Below, piece by piece: positions 8,820 through 18,800 of a DNA stretch of 64,000 bases (position 1 is the first letter of the stretch; each line of letters starts with the position of its first letter). The position numbers and the translations under genes were made by a program. The DNA is from Maribacter forsetii DSM 18668 (GTDB lineage Bacteria; Bacteroidota; Bacteroidia; Flavobacteriales; Flavobacteriaceae), in contig NZ_JQLH01000001.1 in assembly GCF_000744105.1 (NCBI RefSeq), positions 1,302,001 to 1,366,000 on the forward strand. The letters are read 5' to 3'. The notes below the pieces were generated by a model that ran no database searches, was not told the origin of the DNA, and worked only from the letters and a program-made list of their open reading frames with translations.

Positions 8820-9614
8820 TTACTCTTGGTTAATAGCATTCGAGAATAGCCATGGTAATAATTCTGGTTCTGCAAAGGCAGAATCCCAACTATTATGGTT
8901 TGCAAAATCATATAAGGTAAGCCGGGGGAAAGCTTCCTCATTCAGTAGTGCCGTAACCATTTCCATAGAACGTAATGGATCTACAACATTATCTTTTGCA
9001 CCGTGAAACGCCCAAACGGGTATTTTTTTCGCGTAGTTAGCTACGTATTTAGGATCACCTGCACCGCATATTGCTATGGCAGCAGCAAAACGATCTGGTT
9101 GCCTTGCTAAAAGTTCATATGTTCCCATACCGCCCATGGAGAGACCCATGGCATAAGTTTGGTTTTTATTTACAAAGCTTTCTTTTTGGTAGTTTTTCAG
9201 TAATTGCAAGACCATTTCCATTGCTTTGGTAGGTCCTTTTTTAAATTGAAAATCTAACTGTACGGGGTATTTGCTACGATCAACTTCTACCTGTGCCCAA
9301 TAATCATCTATTTCACATTGGGGCATAATTACAATCGCAGGGAATTTCGTTCTGTTATTCTGATCTAGAAAAAGAGCGCTGCCGTGCGTTAGTTGCTTTT
9401 CGTTATCATTACCTCGTTCACCTGCACCATGTAAAAATAGTACTAGCGGATATGTTTTTTCTACATCAAAGTTTTCTGGATATAGAATTCTATATCGCAA
9501 CGTGTCTTTTGCAATAATCAATTCTTTCTTTTCGAATAAATTGACATCTTGCGCAGAAGTTATGGTGTTGCAAATAATTAGTAAAAAGAGAAAAAGAAAG
9601 TGTTTATTTTTCAT
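8820..9614 (-). CDS. Exported alpha/beta-hydrolase (CE1/feruloyl-esterase-like)
   Basis: The start was placed at 9614, where MKNKHFLFLFLLIICNTITSAQ gives a clean signal peptide; the ATG overlaps the upstream stop (ATGAAAAATAA, 11-nt overlap). The 264-aa product has LFLHGAGERG (oxyanion region), nucleophile Ser159 in GLSMGGMG, acid Asp208 in HGAKDNVVDP and His240 in FANHNSWDSAF: a complete triad of the PHB-depolymerase/CE1 type. Such enzymes remove acyl groups from polysaccharides. In this operon it may strip acetyl or succinyl substituents so the glucanases can act; this is inference. Confidence 0.85.
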   Translation of the reverse strand: MKNKHFLFLFLLIICNTITSAQDVNLFEKKELIIAKDTLRYRILYPENFDVEKTYPLVLFLHGAGERGNDNEKQLTHGSALFLDQNNRTKFPAIVIMPQCEIDDYWAQVEVDRSKYPVQLDFQFKKGPTKAMEMVLQLLKNYQKESFVNKNQTYAMGLSMGGMGTYELLARQPDRFAAAIAICGAGDPKYVANYAKKIPVWAFHGAKDNVVDPLRSMEMVTALLNEEAFPRLTLYDFANHNSWDSAFAEPELLPWLFSNAINQE

Positions 9615-11040
9615 AAGTAAAACCGAGTTTATCAAGACCGCTTTGTACGTCTTCGTTTTGCATAAAAAGATTCCAAAGTAGACCACTTCTGTAATTTTCT
9701 ATCATAACGATTTCAGGGCCTTGGTCTATAGCCAAATATGCTTCTGCTACCCAAAAATTGTTTTGCGGACTAAACGCATCATAAAAACCTGCAGGTCCTA
9801 ATAATTCATCTTTGTTCTGATAAAAATAGCGTAACGCTTTTAGTGATTCTTCGGGAGTATACGGTATAGAACTTATGGCTGCCGTTGGCGAAACCAGACC
9901 TATATCATTGCTTGGGCTATGCGCATTGTAACCTAAAGTACTATCGGTATTTCTAGAGTAGCTTGCCGTTAATCCCCAGCAATTTTCACCATAATCGATG
10001 TAGTTTTTAGGGTTCTCAACGCAGTATAAATAGTTGATTTTTGAATGATTTACCGCTGCGTCCCAATAATTGACGAATCCGTCACTTAAATTGTTCGGGT
10101 TAAGACCTAAAAAAGAATAGTGCGAAAAAAATAAAGGTCCGCCCTTTGGGGAATTTCCTGCATGATCCACCACCAACGGAATATTATATGCACTTGTGGC
10201 ATCTGTTATAGACCCATTTGATGCCCAACCATTAGTATATACCTCTTTCTCAATAGAAAATTCTGGTGAAGCGGCAGCCATTACATAAGTAATCATCACT
10301 TCATTATACCCTTTCAATTCTAGATTGATGTCGAAACCATAGTTCGGACTCCAATGCCAATACAGGCTATTTTGGTCTTGCGTATACCAGTTCCATTCAA
10401 CACCTTTCCATAATGCATCTGCCTTATCGGATAAAGATTTTTCTGTGTCGTTGCCATTTTTAAAATACTCTTTAATGCAGATCAAGCCTTGTGCCAAAAA
10501 AGCGGTTTCTACCAAGTCGCCACCATTGTCTTTTTCGCTAAATGGCCTAACGTTACCGTTAGTGCCATCTAACCAATGAGGCCAAGCACCGTGAAAACGA
10601 TCCGCAGATTCTAAAAAACTTAAAATCTGATCAATTCGTTCTACGGATTCATTACGTGTAATAAAGCCCCTTTCCACACCAACCAAGAGCGCCATTAAAC
10701 TAAAACCTGTGCCACCTATACTTACCGTATTTGGATCGTTAGAAGGTTCGTTAGGATGAAAACGTTCACGAGCTGCACCAGAGTTTGCCTCAGCGTAATC
10801 CCAAAAATATTTGAAGGTTTCTTGCTGGGTTAAATCCAAAAGTTCTTCGTCTGAAATTTCTGGTACTTCAGGTTCCGTTTCTGGTTCGGTAGGAGTTTCC
10901 GGAAGTTCAGATTCGCCCGTTGGTGCATCTGGTTCAGAAGATGAACATGACATTAGGGATACCGTTAAGATTCCCAAGAAAACAAGGAGCGTCTTTTTGA
11001 GTATTTGCTTTTTGTGCTTATATCGGTTTTTGCCCTTCAT
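9604..11040 (-). CDS. GH144-type glucanase (glycoamylase domain), lipoprotein
   Basis: A 478-aa protein with an N-terminal hydrophobic segment and lipobox (SLMSC), then a Glu/Pro/Thr-rich linker (about residues 36-63) that may hold the enzyme off the membrane. The catalytic region is the glycoamylase (PF10091) fold now classified as GH144: DRFHGAWPHWLDG, KDNGGDLVETAFL, YWHWSPNYGF, GYNEVMITY, SPTAAISSIPY and AIDQGPEIVMIENYRSGLLW. Characterised GH144 enzymes act on beta-1,2-glucan, endo or releasing sophorose. Its ATG overlaps the upstream paralogue stop by 4 nt (ATGA), so the two are translationally coupled. Confidence 0.87.
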   Translation of the reverse strand: MKGKNRYKHKKQILKKTLLVFLGILTVSLMSCSSSEPDAPTGESELPETPTEPETEPEVPEISDEELLDLTQQETFKYFWDYAEANSGAARERFHPNEPSNDPNTVSIGGTGFSLMALLVGVERGFITRNESVERIDQILSFLESADRFHGAWPHWLDGTNGNVRPFSEKDNGGDLVETAFLAQGLICIKEYFKNGNDTEKSLSDKADALWKGVEWNWYTQDQNSLYWHWSPNYGFDINLELKGYNEVMITYVMAAASPEFSIEKEVYTNGWASNGSITDATSAYNIPLVVDHAGNSPKGGPLFFSHYSFLGLNPNNLSDGFVNYWDAAVNHSKINYLYCVENPKNYIDYGENCWGLTASYSRNTDSTLGYNAHSPSNDIGLVSPTAAISSIPYTPEESLKALRYFYQNKDELLGPAGFYDAFSPQNNFWVAEAYLAIDQGPEIVMIENYRSGLLWNLFMQNEDVQSGLDKLGFTYEK

Positions 11041-12395
11041 TTTGGTGATGCTACTGAAAATTCTAGTTTATCCAATCCTTTAACTACATCTTTATTGGTC
11101 ATAAAAAGCATCCAAAACAATCCGCTTCTATGATTTTCAATCATCACCGGAATAGGACCTTGGTCAATAGCTAAATACCTAGGTAATACCCAGTTTTTTT
11201 CCAAGCTAAAAGCATCATATGGTCCGTATTTACCAATAAGGGTATCATGATTGATGTACATATTTCTTAAGAAATCCATACTCTCTTTTGGTGCATATGG
11301 CATAGAAGAAAGTGCTGCCGTAGGAGAAATAACGCTAATATCCCTATCTGGTCGGTGCCCATCATATCCTTTAATAGAATAACTAGATGTAAGCCCCCAA
11401 AGGTCTTCACCGTATCCTTTGAAATTCTTAGGATTGTCAACAGCATATTTGTATTGTATCATAGTATGGTTGTGGTTCAACTCCCAATAATCTGCATACT
11501 GATCTTTTAATCCTTTAGGATTTAATCCTGTAAAAGAGTAGTGTGCCCAGAACATAGGGCCAACGGGAGAAGCATCACTTTCATAATGATCCAAAACAGT
11601 TGGTAGCCCATAAAAAGTAGTATCTTTTGTAATTGCTCCATCTCTTGCCCAACCTTGATCATAAACTTCTTTGGAAATAGGATGTGTTGGAGAAGCCGCT
11701 GCAAGAATGTACATAATCAATGCTTCGTTGTAACCACCAACTGGGAAGTTCATATCCCACTCATATTCTGGAGACCAGTGCCAATACAGTACATTTTCGC
11801 CCTTCGTGTACCAATCCCATTCTACTTCTTCCCATAGTTTTTGTATATGTTGTGCTAGGGCTTGCTCTCGATCATTCCCGTCCTTGAAATATTCTTTAAC
11901 GGTCAATAATCCTTCAATAAGAAATGCGGTTTCTACTAAATCACCGCCATTATCTTTTTTGCTGAATGGCGTCATTTTACCATCAGGACTTAGCCAATGT
12001 GGCCATGCACCATGAAAACGATCGGCATTGTCAAGAAAATCTACTGCTTTTTCAAGTCGTTCGAGACCCATTTCACGTGTTATGAATTCTCTTTCAATAC
12101 CTACTAAAATTGCCATAACACCAAAACCTGAACCACCAATAGTGATAATATCTTTGTGGTGAGTTGGGTAAATATCATCTAAATGAATTCTTTCGCGTGC
12201 CAGTCCGGAAGTAGGCTCGGCACCTTCCCAAAAATAATTGAATGTCTGTTTTTGAACGGAATCCAACAATTGTTCATCCGTGATTTTAATTCTTTCTACA
12301 CTCTCGCTTTGGTCTCTAAGTTTGGACTTAGAGGATTGACCATTGCACCCCACTAACAAAGTTGCAATGGTCATTGAAATTAAAAATAACCTCAT
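11037..12395 (-). CDS. GH144-type glucanase paralogue, lipoprotein
   Basis: A 452-aa paralogue of the next gene, with a textbook lipobox (ATLLVGC) but no acidic linker. It shares DRFHGAWPHWLSP, KDNGGDLVETAFL, YWHWSPEYEW, GYNEALIMY, HYSFTGLNPKGL, LWGLTSSYS, SPTAALSSMPY and AIDQGPIPVMIENHRSGLFW. GH144 enzymes hydrolyse beta-1,2-glucans. Two copies in one operon suggest a division of labour, for example endo attack at the cell surface and sophorose release in the periplasm. Which copy does which cannot be told from sequence. It lies 45 nt downstream of the LamG lipoprotein gene. Confidence 0.87.
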   Translation of the reverse strand: MRLFLISMTIATLLVGCNGQSSKSKLRDQSESVERIKITDEQLLDSVQKQTFNYFWEGAEPTSGLARERIHLDDIYPTHHKDIITIGGSGFGVMAILVGIEREFITREMGLERLEKAVDFLDNADRFHGAWPHWLSPDGKMTPFSKKDNGGDLVETAFLIEGLLTVKEYFKDGNDREQALAQHIQKLWEEVEWDWYTKGENVLYWHWSPEYEWDMNFPVGGYNEALIMYILAAASPTHPISKEVYDQGWARDGAITKDTTFYGLPTVLDHYESDASPVGPMFWAHYSFTGLNPKGLKDQYADYWELNHNHTMIQYKYAVDNPKNFKGYGEDLWGLTSSYSIKGYDGHRPDRDISVISPTAALSSMPYAPKESMDFLRNMYINHDTLIGKYGPYDAFSLEKNWVLPRYLAIDQGPIPVMIENHRSGLFWMLFMTNKDVVKGLDKLEFSVASPK

Positions 12396-12440
12396 AAAAA
12401 TCTACTGCATTAACTAATTTAAACTAAACTATTATCGTAA

Positions 12441-14240
12441 TTAAAGACCTGCTTGTCTTATATCTTGAATTTCTTGTTGTGTCAAAGCCTTGTTGTATAA
12501 TCTAAGTTCATCTATAAAGCTTAAATCAAAGCCATGACCCCATTCGGTAAATCGTGGAGCTCCCGAACCGATGGATAATAGATCGCAACCTGTCCAATCT
12601 ACTCCCGTGAAATCGCCTTGTGATACAACTTCACCATCAAAATAGATTACGCATTCAGAGCCAGAGATGGTAAATGCCAAGTGTACCCATTCTGTAGCAG
12701 TAGGGTCTAATGCGGCTGCATCGCCACCGTCAAACCAAGATTCACCTTCACCATTACCCACGTTCAATTTGAAAACCTGTCGTGTGGCATCGCCCTCTCT
12801 AAAGAATCGGAACCCGTTGGTACGTTTGTTCTGTACATCGGGGTATCCTGCATTATCTACATCCTCAGGACCCATAACTAAGATGGAACCTCTTGTTGGG
12901 TCTGCATTCAATTTATACCATAGCGTGGCACTGAATTCCTCTGTAGTAAGCGCTCCGGATTCATTCGTTGGAAATGTCAGGTAAGAATCTGCTGCACCGG
13001 CATAGGCATTATCGCCTTCTACACTTTCACCGGCATAACCTGGTGTACCTACAACGGTAGCGTCAATGTCTCTAAAGCGTTCGTTGTAACTGCCATCAAA
13101 TGGCATATAAAACATTTCACCGTCAAAAGTAGGAGGGTAGGAAGAAACGAATTCACCTGAATCATCAGCCATTATTTGTTGAACTTCTTCTTGAGAAATT
13201 GCTCTATTGAAAATACGAAGTTCGTCCATTAAGCTTTCATCTGACAAGTGGCCCCATGCTGTAAAATTAGGTGCGCCCGACATGATGGAAAGTACGTTAA
13301 CGTCTGTCCAGTCAATACCTACGAAAGCTCCTTCTTTAGCAATTTGACCGTCTATATACACTACCGCTTCAGAACCAGAAATGGTAAAAGCGAAGTTTAC
13401 CCATTCTCCAGTAGTAGGGTCTACATCTGCAGCCTCGCCACCATCGAACCAAGTACCATCTGTACCAGTACCCGCGTTCAGCTTAAAGCGTTGCATGCCG
13501 TTTGCATTTTCACGGAAAAATCTAAATCCTTTAGAAAGGTCATTGTTTGCGCCGTCAATTAATGGCGGACTCAAGGTCAATACACCGGCACGGTCTGGTG
13601 TGTTGTTAATTTTCATCCAGAAAATTGCACTGAACTCGGCATTTTTAAAACGCTCGGAATCTAATGTCAAATACGTATCCATAGCACCTTGGTAAGACCC
13701 ATCGCCTGCAATATTATCTTCGCTTATGGACGGACTTCCAAATTCTTCAGCTTCTTCAAAACTGATCAAATCAACATACGCACCATCAAAAGGCATGTAT
13801 AAAATTTCACCTGGGTATTTAGAAACATAGGCAGGTTCTTTTGTAAAGTTGACCATACCGTTCGTTGTTTTACCATCTAGGTCAGTTGCGGTAACGGTAA
13901 GTACATGCTCACCATCTGCAAGTTGGTCGTAAACCAAATCATCTACTATCAATCTTCTGTAATCCAAAAAATCTGCATAGCTTTTGATAGTACTTCCATC
14001 TAAAGCAACATTCACCGAAGCCAACTCAATATCATCTTGAGCTTCAAATTTTATGGTAATGGTTGCTAGTTCTTCATTCACTTTTACCGCTAAACCTTCT
14101 GTAGGTGAAGTTATGGTGATACTAGGAGCCGTTTCATCGGCACCTGGATCAACCTCGGTAAGTGAGTCGATACCATCTTCGCAGGCAACCAAAAGAAAGG
14201 TAGCCAACAAAAAAGTAATTATGTTTTTAAAATGTTTCAT
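12441..14240 (-). CDS. Lipoprotein with Ig-like domain and two LamG domains (probable surface glycan-binding protein)
   Basis: A 599-aa lipoprotein (lipobox LLVAC, Cys20). Residues about 38-133 form an Ig/Big-type domain (PSITITSPTEGLAVKV, DGEHVLTVTATDLDG). Two concanavalin-A-like (LamG_3) domains follow at about 147-356 and 377-597. They are clear duplicates: each has MPFDG near its start, then GFRFFRE, FKLN, SWFDGG or TWFDGG, AFTISGSE, VVYIDG/VIYFDG, WGH and DELR-NKA/NRA. It occupies the SusE/F-like slot right after susD, so it most likely binds the target glycan at the outer membrane. No catalytic motif is seen. Confidence 0.82.
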   Translation of the reverse strand: MKHFKNIITFLLATFLLVACEDGIDSLTEVDPGADETAPSITITSPTEGLAVKVNEELATITIKFEAQDDIELASVNVALDGSTIKSYADFLDYRRLIVDDLVYDQLADGEHVLTVTATDLDGKTTNGMVNFTKEPAYVSKYPGEILYMPFDGAYVDLISFEEAEEFGSPSISEDNIAGDGSYQGAMDTYLTLDSERFKNAEFSAIFWMKINNTPDRAGVLTLSPPLIDGANNDLSKGFRFFRENANGMQRFKLNAGTGTDGTWFDGGEAADVDPTTGEWVNFAFTISGSEAVVYIDGQIAKEGAFVGIDWTDVNVLSIMSGAPNFTAWGHLSDESLMDELRIFNRAISQEEVQQIMADDSGEFVSSYPPTFDGEMFYMPFDGSYNERFRDIDATVVGTPGYAGESVEGDNAYAGAADSYLTFPTNESGALTTEEFSATLWYKLNADPTRGSILVMGPEDVDNAGYPDVQNKRTNGFRFFREGDATRQVFKLNVGNGEGESWFDGGDAAALDPTATEWVHLAFTISGSECVIYFDGEVVSQGDFTGVDWTGCDLLSIGSGAPRFTEWGHGFDLSFIDELRLYNKALTQQEIQDIRQAGL

Positions 14241-14252
14241 TGTAGTTCGTTT

Positions 14253-15800
14253 TTAGTTAGCTATTTCACCCAATATTGGAAACTCGTCGATTTGATCTTG
14301 ATGGTAGGTTACAAAAGCCTTGTCTTCGGTAAATGTTCTACCATCAAAACTTAATTCATCGTATCTACCTAACCTAACCATATCAAAAAAGCGTTTACCC
14401 CATTCCATTGAAAGCTCGGCATATTTTTCATCTACGATCTGGTCAAGTGTTACGCCGCTTAAAGGCGCCATATTTGCCCTTGAACGTACCAGATTAACCG
14501 CCTCATCAGCAGTCATAGTCGAATTATTCGCTCCTTGCACCAATGCTTCGGCGTACATCAACAAAGTTTCTGAGTAACGAAAGACAATATTGTTCTTATT
14601 ACTACCATATTCGGTACGACCAGGTATTAGTTGATTTGTTGGTAAATAGTGCTTGCCGCTTGAAAATATAGACCGGACGGTAGATGTATTTTCATCACCA
14701 TCTCTTGTAGTTGGAGAAACAAATGATGGTAGAGTTTCTGCAGTATAGGTAGTTGTAGCTATTAAGCTGTCAATACCCTTTTGGCTAAAGAAAACAGACG
14801 TTTCTAAACGCTCGGTTTCACCTCTGTCAAGCATAAATTCAACATATTTTAAGCTAGGCTCAAAAAATCCCCATCCGTTACTAGAGCCATCAACTTCTGG
14901 ATTCCATGAGTTGGGACCATAAGGAGCATATAAATGACTAACCCTGTCGCCTTCACCATTTCCGAAATCAGAGTATTGAAATTCGAATAAGTTTTCATCA
15001 CTAAGTTTACCCGGAGTTTTAAATAGCTCATAATAATCAGGAAACAACGTGAATTTACCGGAAGCAATAATTTCACCTGCAGCGTCTGCAACGGCTTGGT
15101 AATTCTCCAGTTCTTGATTAGCTTCCGCTTTTATCATCAAAGCAGTGTATTTAGTTACTCCGCCAGGTAAATCTGTACGTTCGTTTGGTCTTAGGTCAAG
15201 TAAGAAGGGAATTGCTTCATCCATCTGATCAGAAATGTGTTGCATTACTTCATCTTTACTTGGTACCGAAGTAACATCTGCAAAATCATTAAGGTTCGAT
15301 GAGGTTGGTATAAATACCGAACCATACACCTGAGATAATTGAAAGAGTAGCACAGCTCTCAACACTTTTGCTTCTGCGATATATTGATTGCCCAAGGCGA
15401 TACCTTCATCATCTGCAAACTCCATATATCTTTCTATCTGTTCCATACCCGTATGGGCACCAATGATATCTCCGTAATACGTTTCCCATAAGGTTCTAGA
15501 ACCAAAGAAGGAGTTGTCGTATACATAGCGATCTTGATTTTTTAGACCTTGTTGGTCACCCGCAGCATTCACATCATCGCCTCTTGTAGCAACTACTAGT
15601 GGCTGTTCCCAACCTCTATCTGCAACGGATTGGTAAACCCCGATTAGTGACAAAATCATATCATCTGTCTGTGAAAAATCTGTTCCTCCGGCAAAATTAT
15701 TGTTCAGTTCAGGTTGGTCCAGATCGTCTGAACAACCTATAAGTACAGTACCTAGAAAGGCTAAAAGCACTGTTAGTTTGTTAACTTTTATATATTTCAT
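14253..15800 (-). CDS. SusD/RagB-family nutrient-binding lipoprotein
   Basis: A 515-aa lipoprotein with lipobox TVLIGC. It has the SusD pattern: short N-terminal helix region (DMILSLIGVYQSV), a TPR-like core (EAKVLRAVLLFQLSQVYG), and the C-terminal RNNIVFRYSETLLMYAEAL and EWGKRFFDMVRLGRYDEL blocks. SusD proteins cap the SusC transporter and capture oligosaccharides on the cell surface. The gene starts 10 nt after susC and ends 12 nt before the LamG gene, so the three are one transcript. Confidence 0.95.
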   Translation of the reverse strand: MKYIKVNKLTVLLAFLGTVLIGCSDDLDQPELNNNFAGGTDFSQTDDMILSLIGVYQSVADRGWEQPLVVATRGDDVNAAGDQQGLKNQDRYVYDNSFFGSRTLWETYYGDIIGAHTGMEQIERYMEFADDEGIALGNQYIAEAKVLRAVLLFQLSQVYGSVFIPTSSNLNDFADVTSVPSKDEVMQHISDQMDEAIPFLLDLRPNERTDLPGGVTKYTALMIKAEANQELENYQAVADAAGEIIASGKFTLFPDYYELFKTPGKLSDENLFEFQYSDFGNGEGDRVSHLYAPYGPNSWNPEVDGSSNGWGFFEPSLKYVEFMLDRGETERLETSVFFSQKGIDSLIATTTYTAETLPSFVSPTTRDGDENTSTVRSIFSSGKHYLPTNQLIPGRTEYGSNKNNIVFRYSETLLMYAEALVQGANNSTMTADEAVNLVRSRANMAPLSGVTLDQIVDEKYAELSMEWGKRFFDMVRLGRYDELSFDGRTFTEDKAFVTYHQDQIDEFPILGEIAN

Positions 15801-15810
15801 AGCTGTATTT

Positions 15811-18800
15811 TTAAATTTTAATATTTACACCAAATGTGTACACACCTGGTATTGGATAGGTTTGGGTATCTCTACCATCGGAAACCTCAGGAGTAAAACC
15901 GTTGTAGTTGAAGAATGTCAACGGACGTTCTGCAGTGATGTAGAACCTAATATCAGGATTAAATTTTCCGTTTAACTTAGGTAACGTATACCCTAAGGTT
16001 ACGTTCTGTAGTCTAACAAAATCTCCTTTTTCTACAAAAAAGCTACTTAAAAATTGGTTGCTCCAAGGATTTCTAATTCCCCTTGCCGATGGATAACTAT
16101 TGGTGCTACCGGCACCGTTCCATCTATTTACTGCAAAATCCCTGTCAATATTGGCATCTGGAGTCTGACGGATAGCAAAACGCTTTTGGTTTGCGATTAC
16201 ATTTCCACCTTGCCCAATTACATTTAGATTAAAATCCCATGCCCTATAATTCATTCCTAAGTTAAACCCAAAAGAATAGGTAGGAAGGTAAGAACCAAGA
16301 TCGACTCTATCTTGGGCATCAATCACCATATCTCCATTTTGATCTACAAACTTTAAATCGCCAGGGGCAACGGTCAGTCCGTCGGCAATGGCAGCTTGTG
16401 CAGCAGGGTCAGATTGAATTTCTTCATCGGTTTGGTATACTCCGTCAACTTTTAATCCGAAGAACGGACTAATAGTACCACCTACAACTGTACGTTGTGC
16501 AGTGTCACCGCCAGAGGTAAGATTCTCTTGTCCCGCTAAATCAAGTACCTCATTATCTAAAGTAGAGAAGTTACCACCTACACTAAAGCTAAAATTATCC
16601 GATACTTTCTGATTCCAATTGGCAACAATTTCAAAACCGGAGTTTCTAATAACACCAACATTTTGTCTAGTTTCACCAGGAACCAATAATCTAGATACCG
16701 GTATAACCGCATCGCGAGTTTCTCGAATATAGTAGTCAGAATCTATCGTTAATTTATTATTGAATAACCTAGCAGTTAAACCTACGTTGGTTTCTGCGGT
16801 TACTTCCCATTTTAGGGCTTCAAAATCACTACTGGTTACAAGCCCGGGATAGCGAACATCACCAAATACACCATCAACCGCGTCAGACGTAATTCCGCCG
16901 GTACTTGAGTCTACATTGGCATTACCCAATTCTCCCCAGCTAGCTCTAAGCTTTAAAAAGTCTATAACGTTGCTGTTCTCTAAGAAAGATTCTTCAGAAA
17001 CAACCCAGCCCACGCCAACAGTTGGGAAATAACCCCATTTTTCTTGGTATTTACTAGTGCCATCAGCTCTAAATGTACCATAAAGAAGGTATTTACTGTC
17101 AAAATTATAAGCAATACGACCAAAATAAGAGAAGAAGTATTGTCTAACACCGTCATCACCAACACCATCTACATCAATTGAATTTGCAAGGTCCAAGAAA
17201 TAAGATTCATCACCAATTCCTGGTCCGTTAGGGAAATTAAGACCTTTAGCTTCTAATTGTTCATAAGAGCGATCCCTGTAAGAAGTACCTACCAATGCTG
17301 TTAGATTATGTTTACCATAGCTGTCATTATAGGTTAAGGTGTTGTCCCAAGTTTGCTCAGAAAATGTAGCATTCCTTTTTACCAATTCTGCATTTTCCCT
17401 AAAAGCGTTACCGTTTCCAAAAAAGTAAGGTAACCGCACTTCTCTAGTTTCGGTAGTTTCAAAGTTGTGATAAAAAGCAGTTTTTAAAGTCAATTTATCG
17501 GGTACCAATTGGTAGTTAAGATCAACTGTAGTCAGCGTATTTCTGATTTTGTCTCTATTTTCTGTGTTTTCCATTACTGGAAATGGATTCTGCGTACCTC
17601 TGTAGCCTAGATCTTGTGCATTGGCATAAGGTCTAGGATATGCATCTGTTTTTGAAGGGTCAAGAACAGGCATTGTAGGGGTTGCATAATATGCCAATGC
17701 AAACGCGGTACTTTCAGGTCGGTATCTTGTTGCATTACTAAAAAGAGTAGAAATACCAATATCTAAACGATCGGTAATATCAACATTGATCTTAGAACGT
17801 ATGTTGAATCGCTCGTAATCATTTTTCATATTCAAGATACCTTCTTGCTCAAAGTAGTTTAAACCTAAAGAATATGTTACGGATTCCGTTCCACCGGCAA
17901 CGCCAATACTATGGTTTTGTTGTAATGCATGACGCAAAATAAGATCGTACCAATCTGTATTTACATCAGGTACATTAGGGTTGATTCTGCTTCTGCCATA
18001 ACGCTGAATAGCATTGTCTATAGATTGTGCTTCTGCATCAGAACCAGATTCTCTTGCCAAGGTGGCAAACTGTTCTGAATTTGATAGTTTTACAACGTTT
18101 TGCGCTATCTGTACACCTTGGTAGCCATTATAGGTGATTTCTGGTTTCTGGTTTATTTTACCAGATTTGGTTTCTATTAGAACCACACCGTTTGCGGCAC
18201 GAACACCGTAAATTGCGGAAGCGGACGCATCTTTAAGTACAGAGATAGTTTCAATATCCTCTGTATTTAGAAAATCGATATCATCGAAGAATGTACCGTC
18301 CACGACATATAATGGATCAGAAGCACCACCTACGTAAGATCCAATACCACGAACCCTAATTGTTGGTCCCGTACCCGGTGCACCGCTACTCACTACTTGG
18401 AGTCCCGCTACTTTACCTTGTAATGATTGCATGGCGGCACTAGTAGGGGTTCTGGTGATATCCTCAGTTTTAATCGTAGTAATAGACCCCGTAAGATCCG
18501 CTTTTTTCTGGGTACCATAACCAACAACTACAACCTCGTCTAAAGCTTGTGAATCTTCAGACAAAGATATATTTATAGCTGTTTGCCCGTTTACAGCGGT
18601 TTCTTGAGTAGAGTAACCAATGTAGCTAATTACAAGTGTACCATTGTTTGGTACATCGTTTAATGCATATAAACCGTCAAAATCAGTTTGGGTTCCTGTT
18701 GTAGTACCTTTTACTATGATACTAGCGCCTGGTAATGGTTGCCCATTATCATCAGTAACAGTTCCCGAAACCGAAATTCCATTTTGCGCAAAAACCGTCA

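Noticed and set aside
13248..13695. Plus-strand frames opposite the LamG gene
   Set aside because: They mirror the duplicated LamG codons; no start context or homology, and the minus-strand frame is clearly real.
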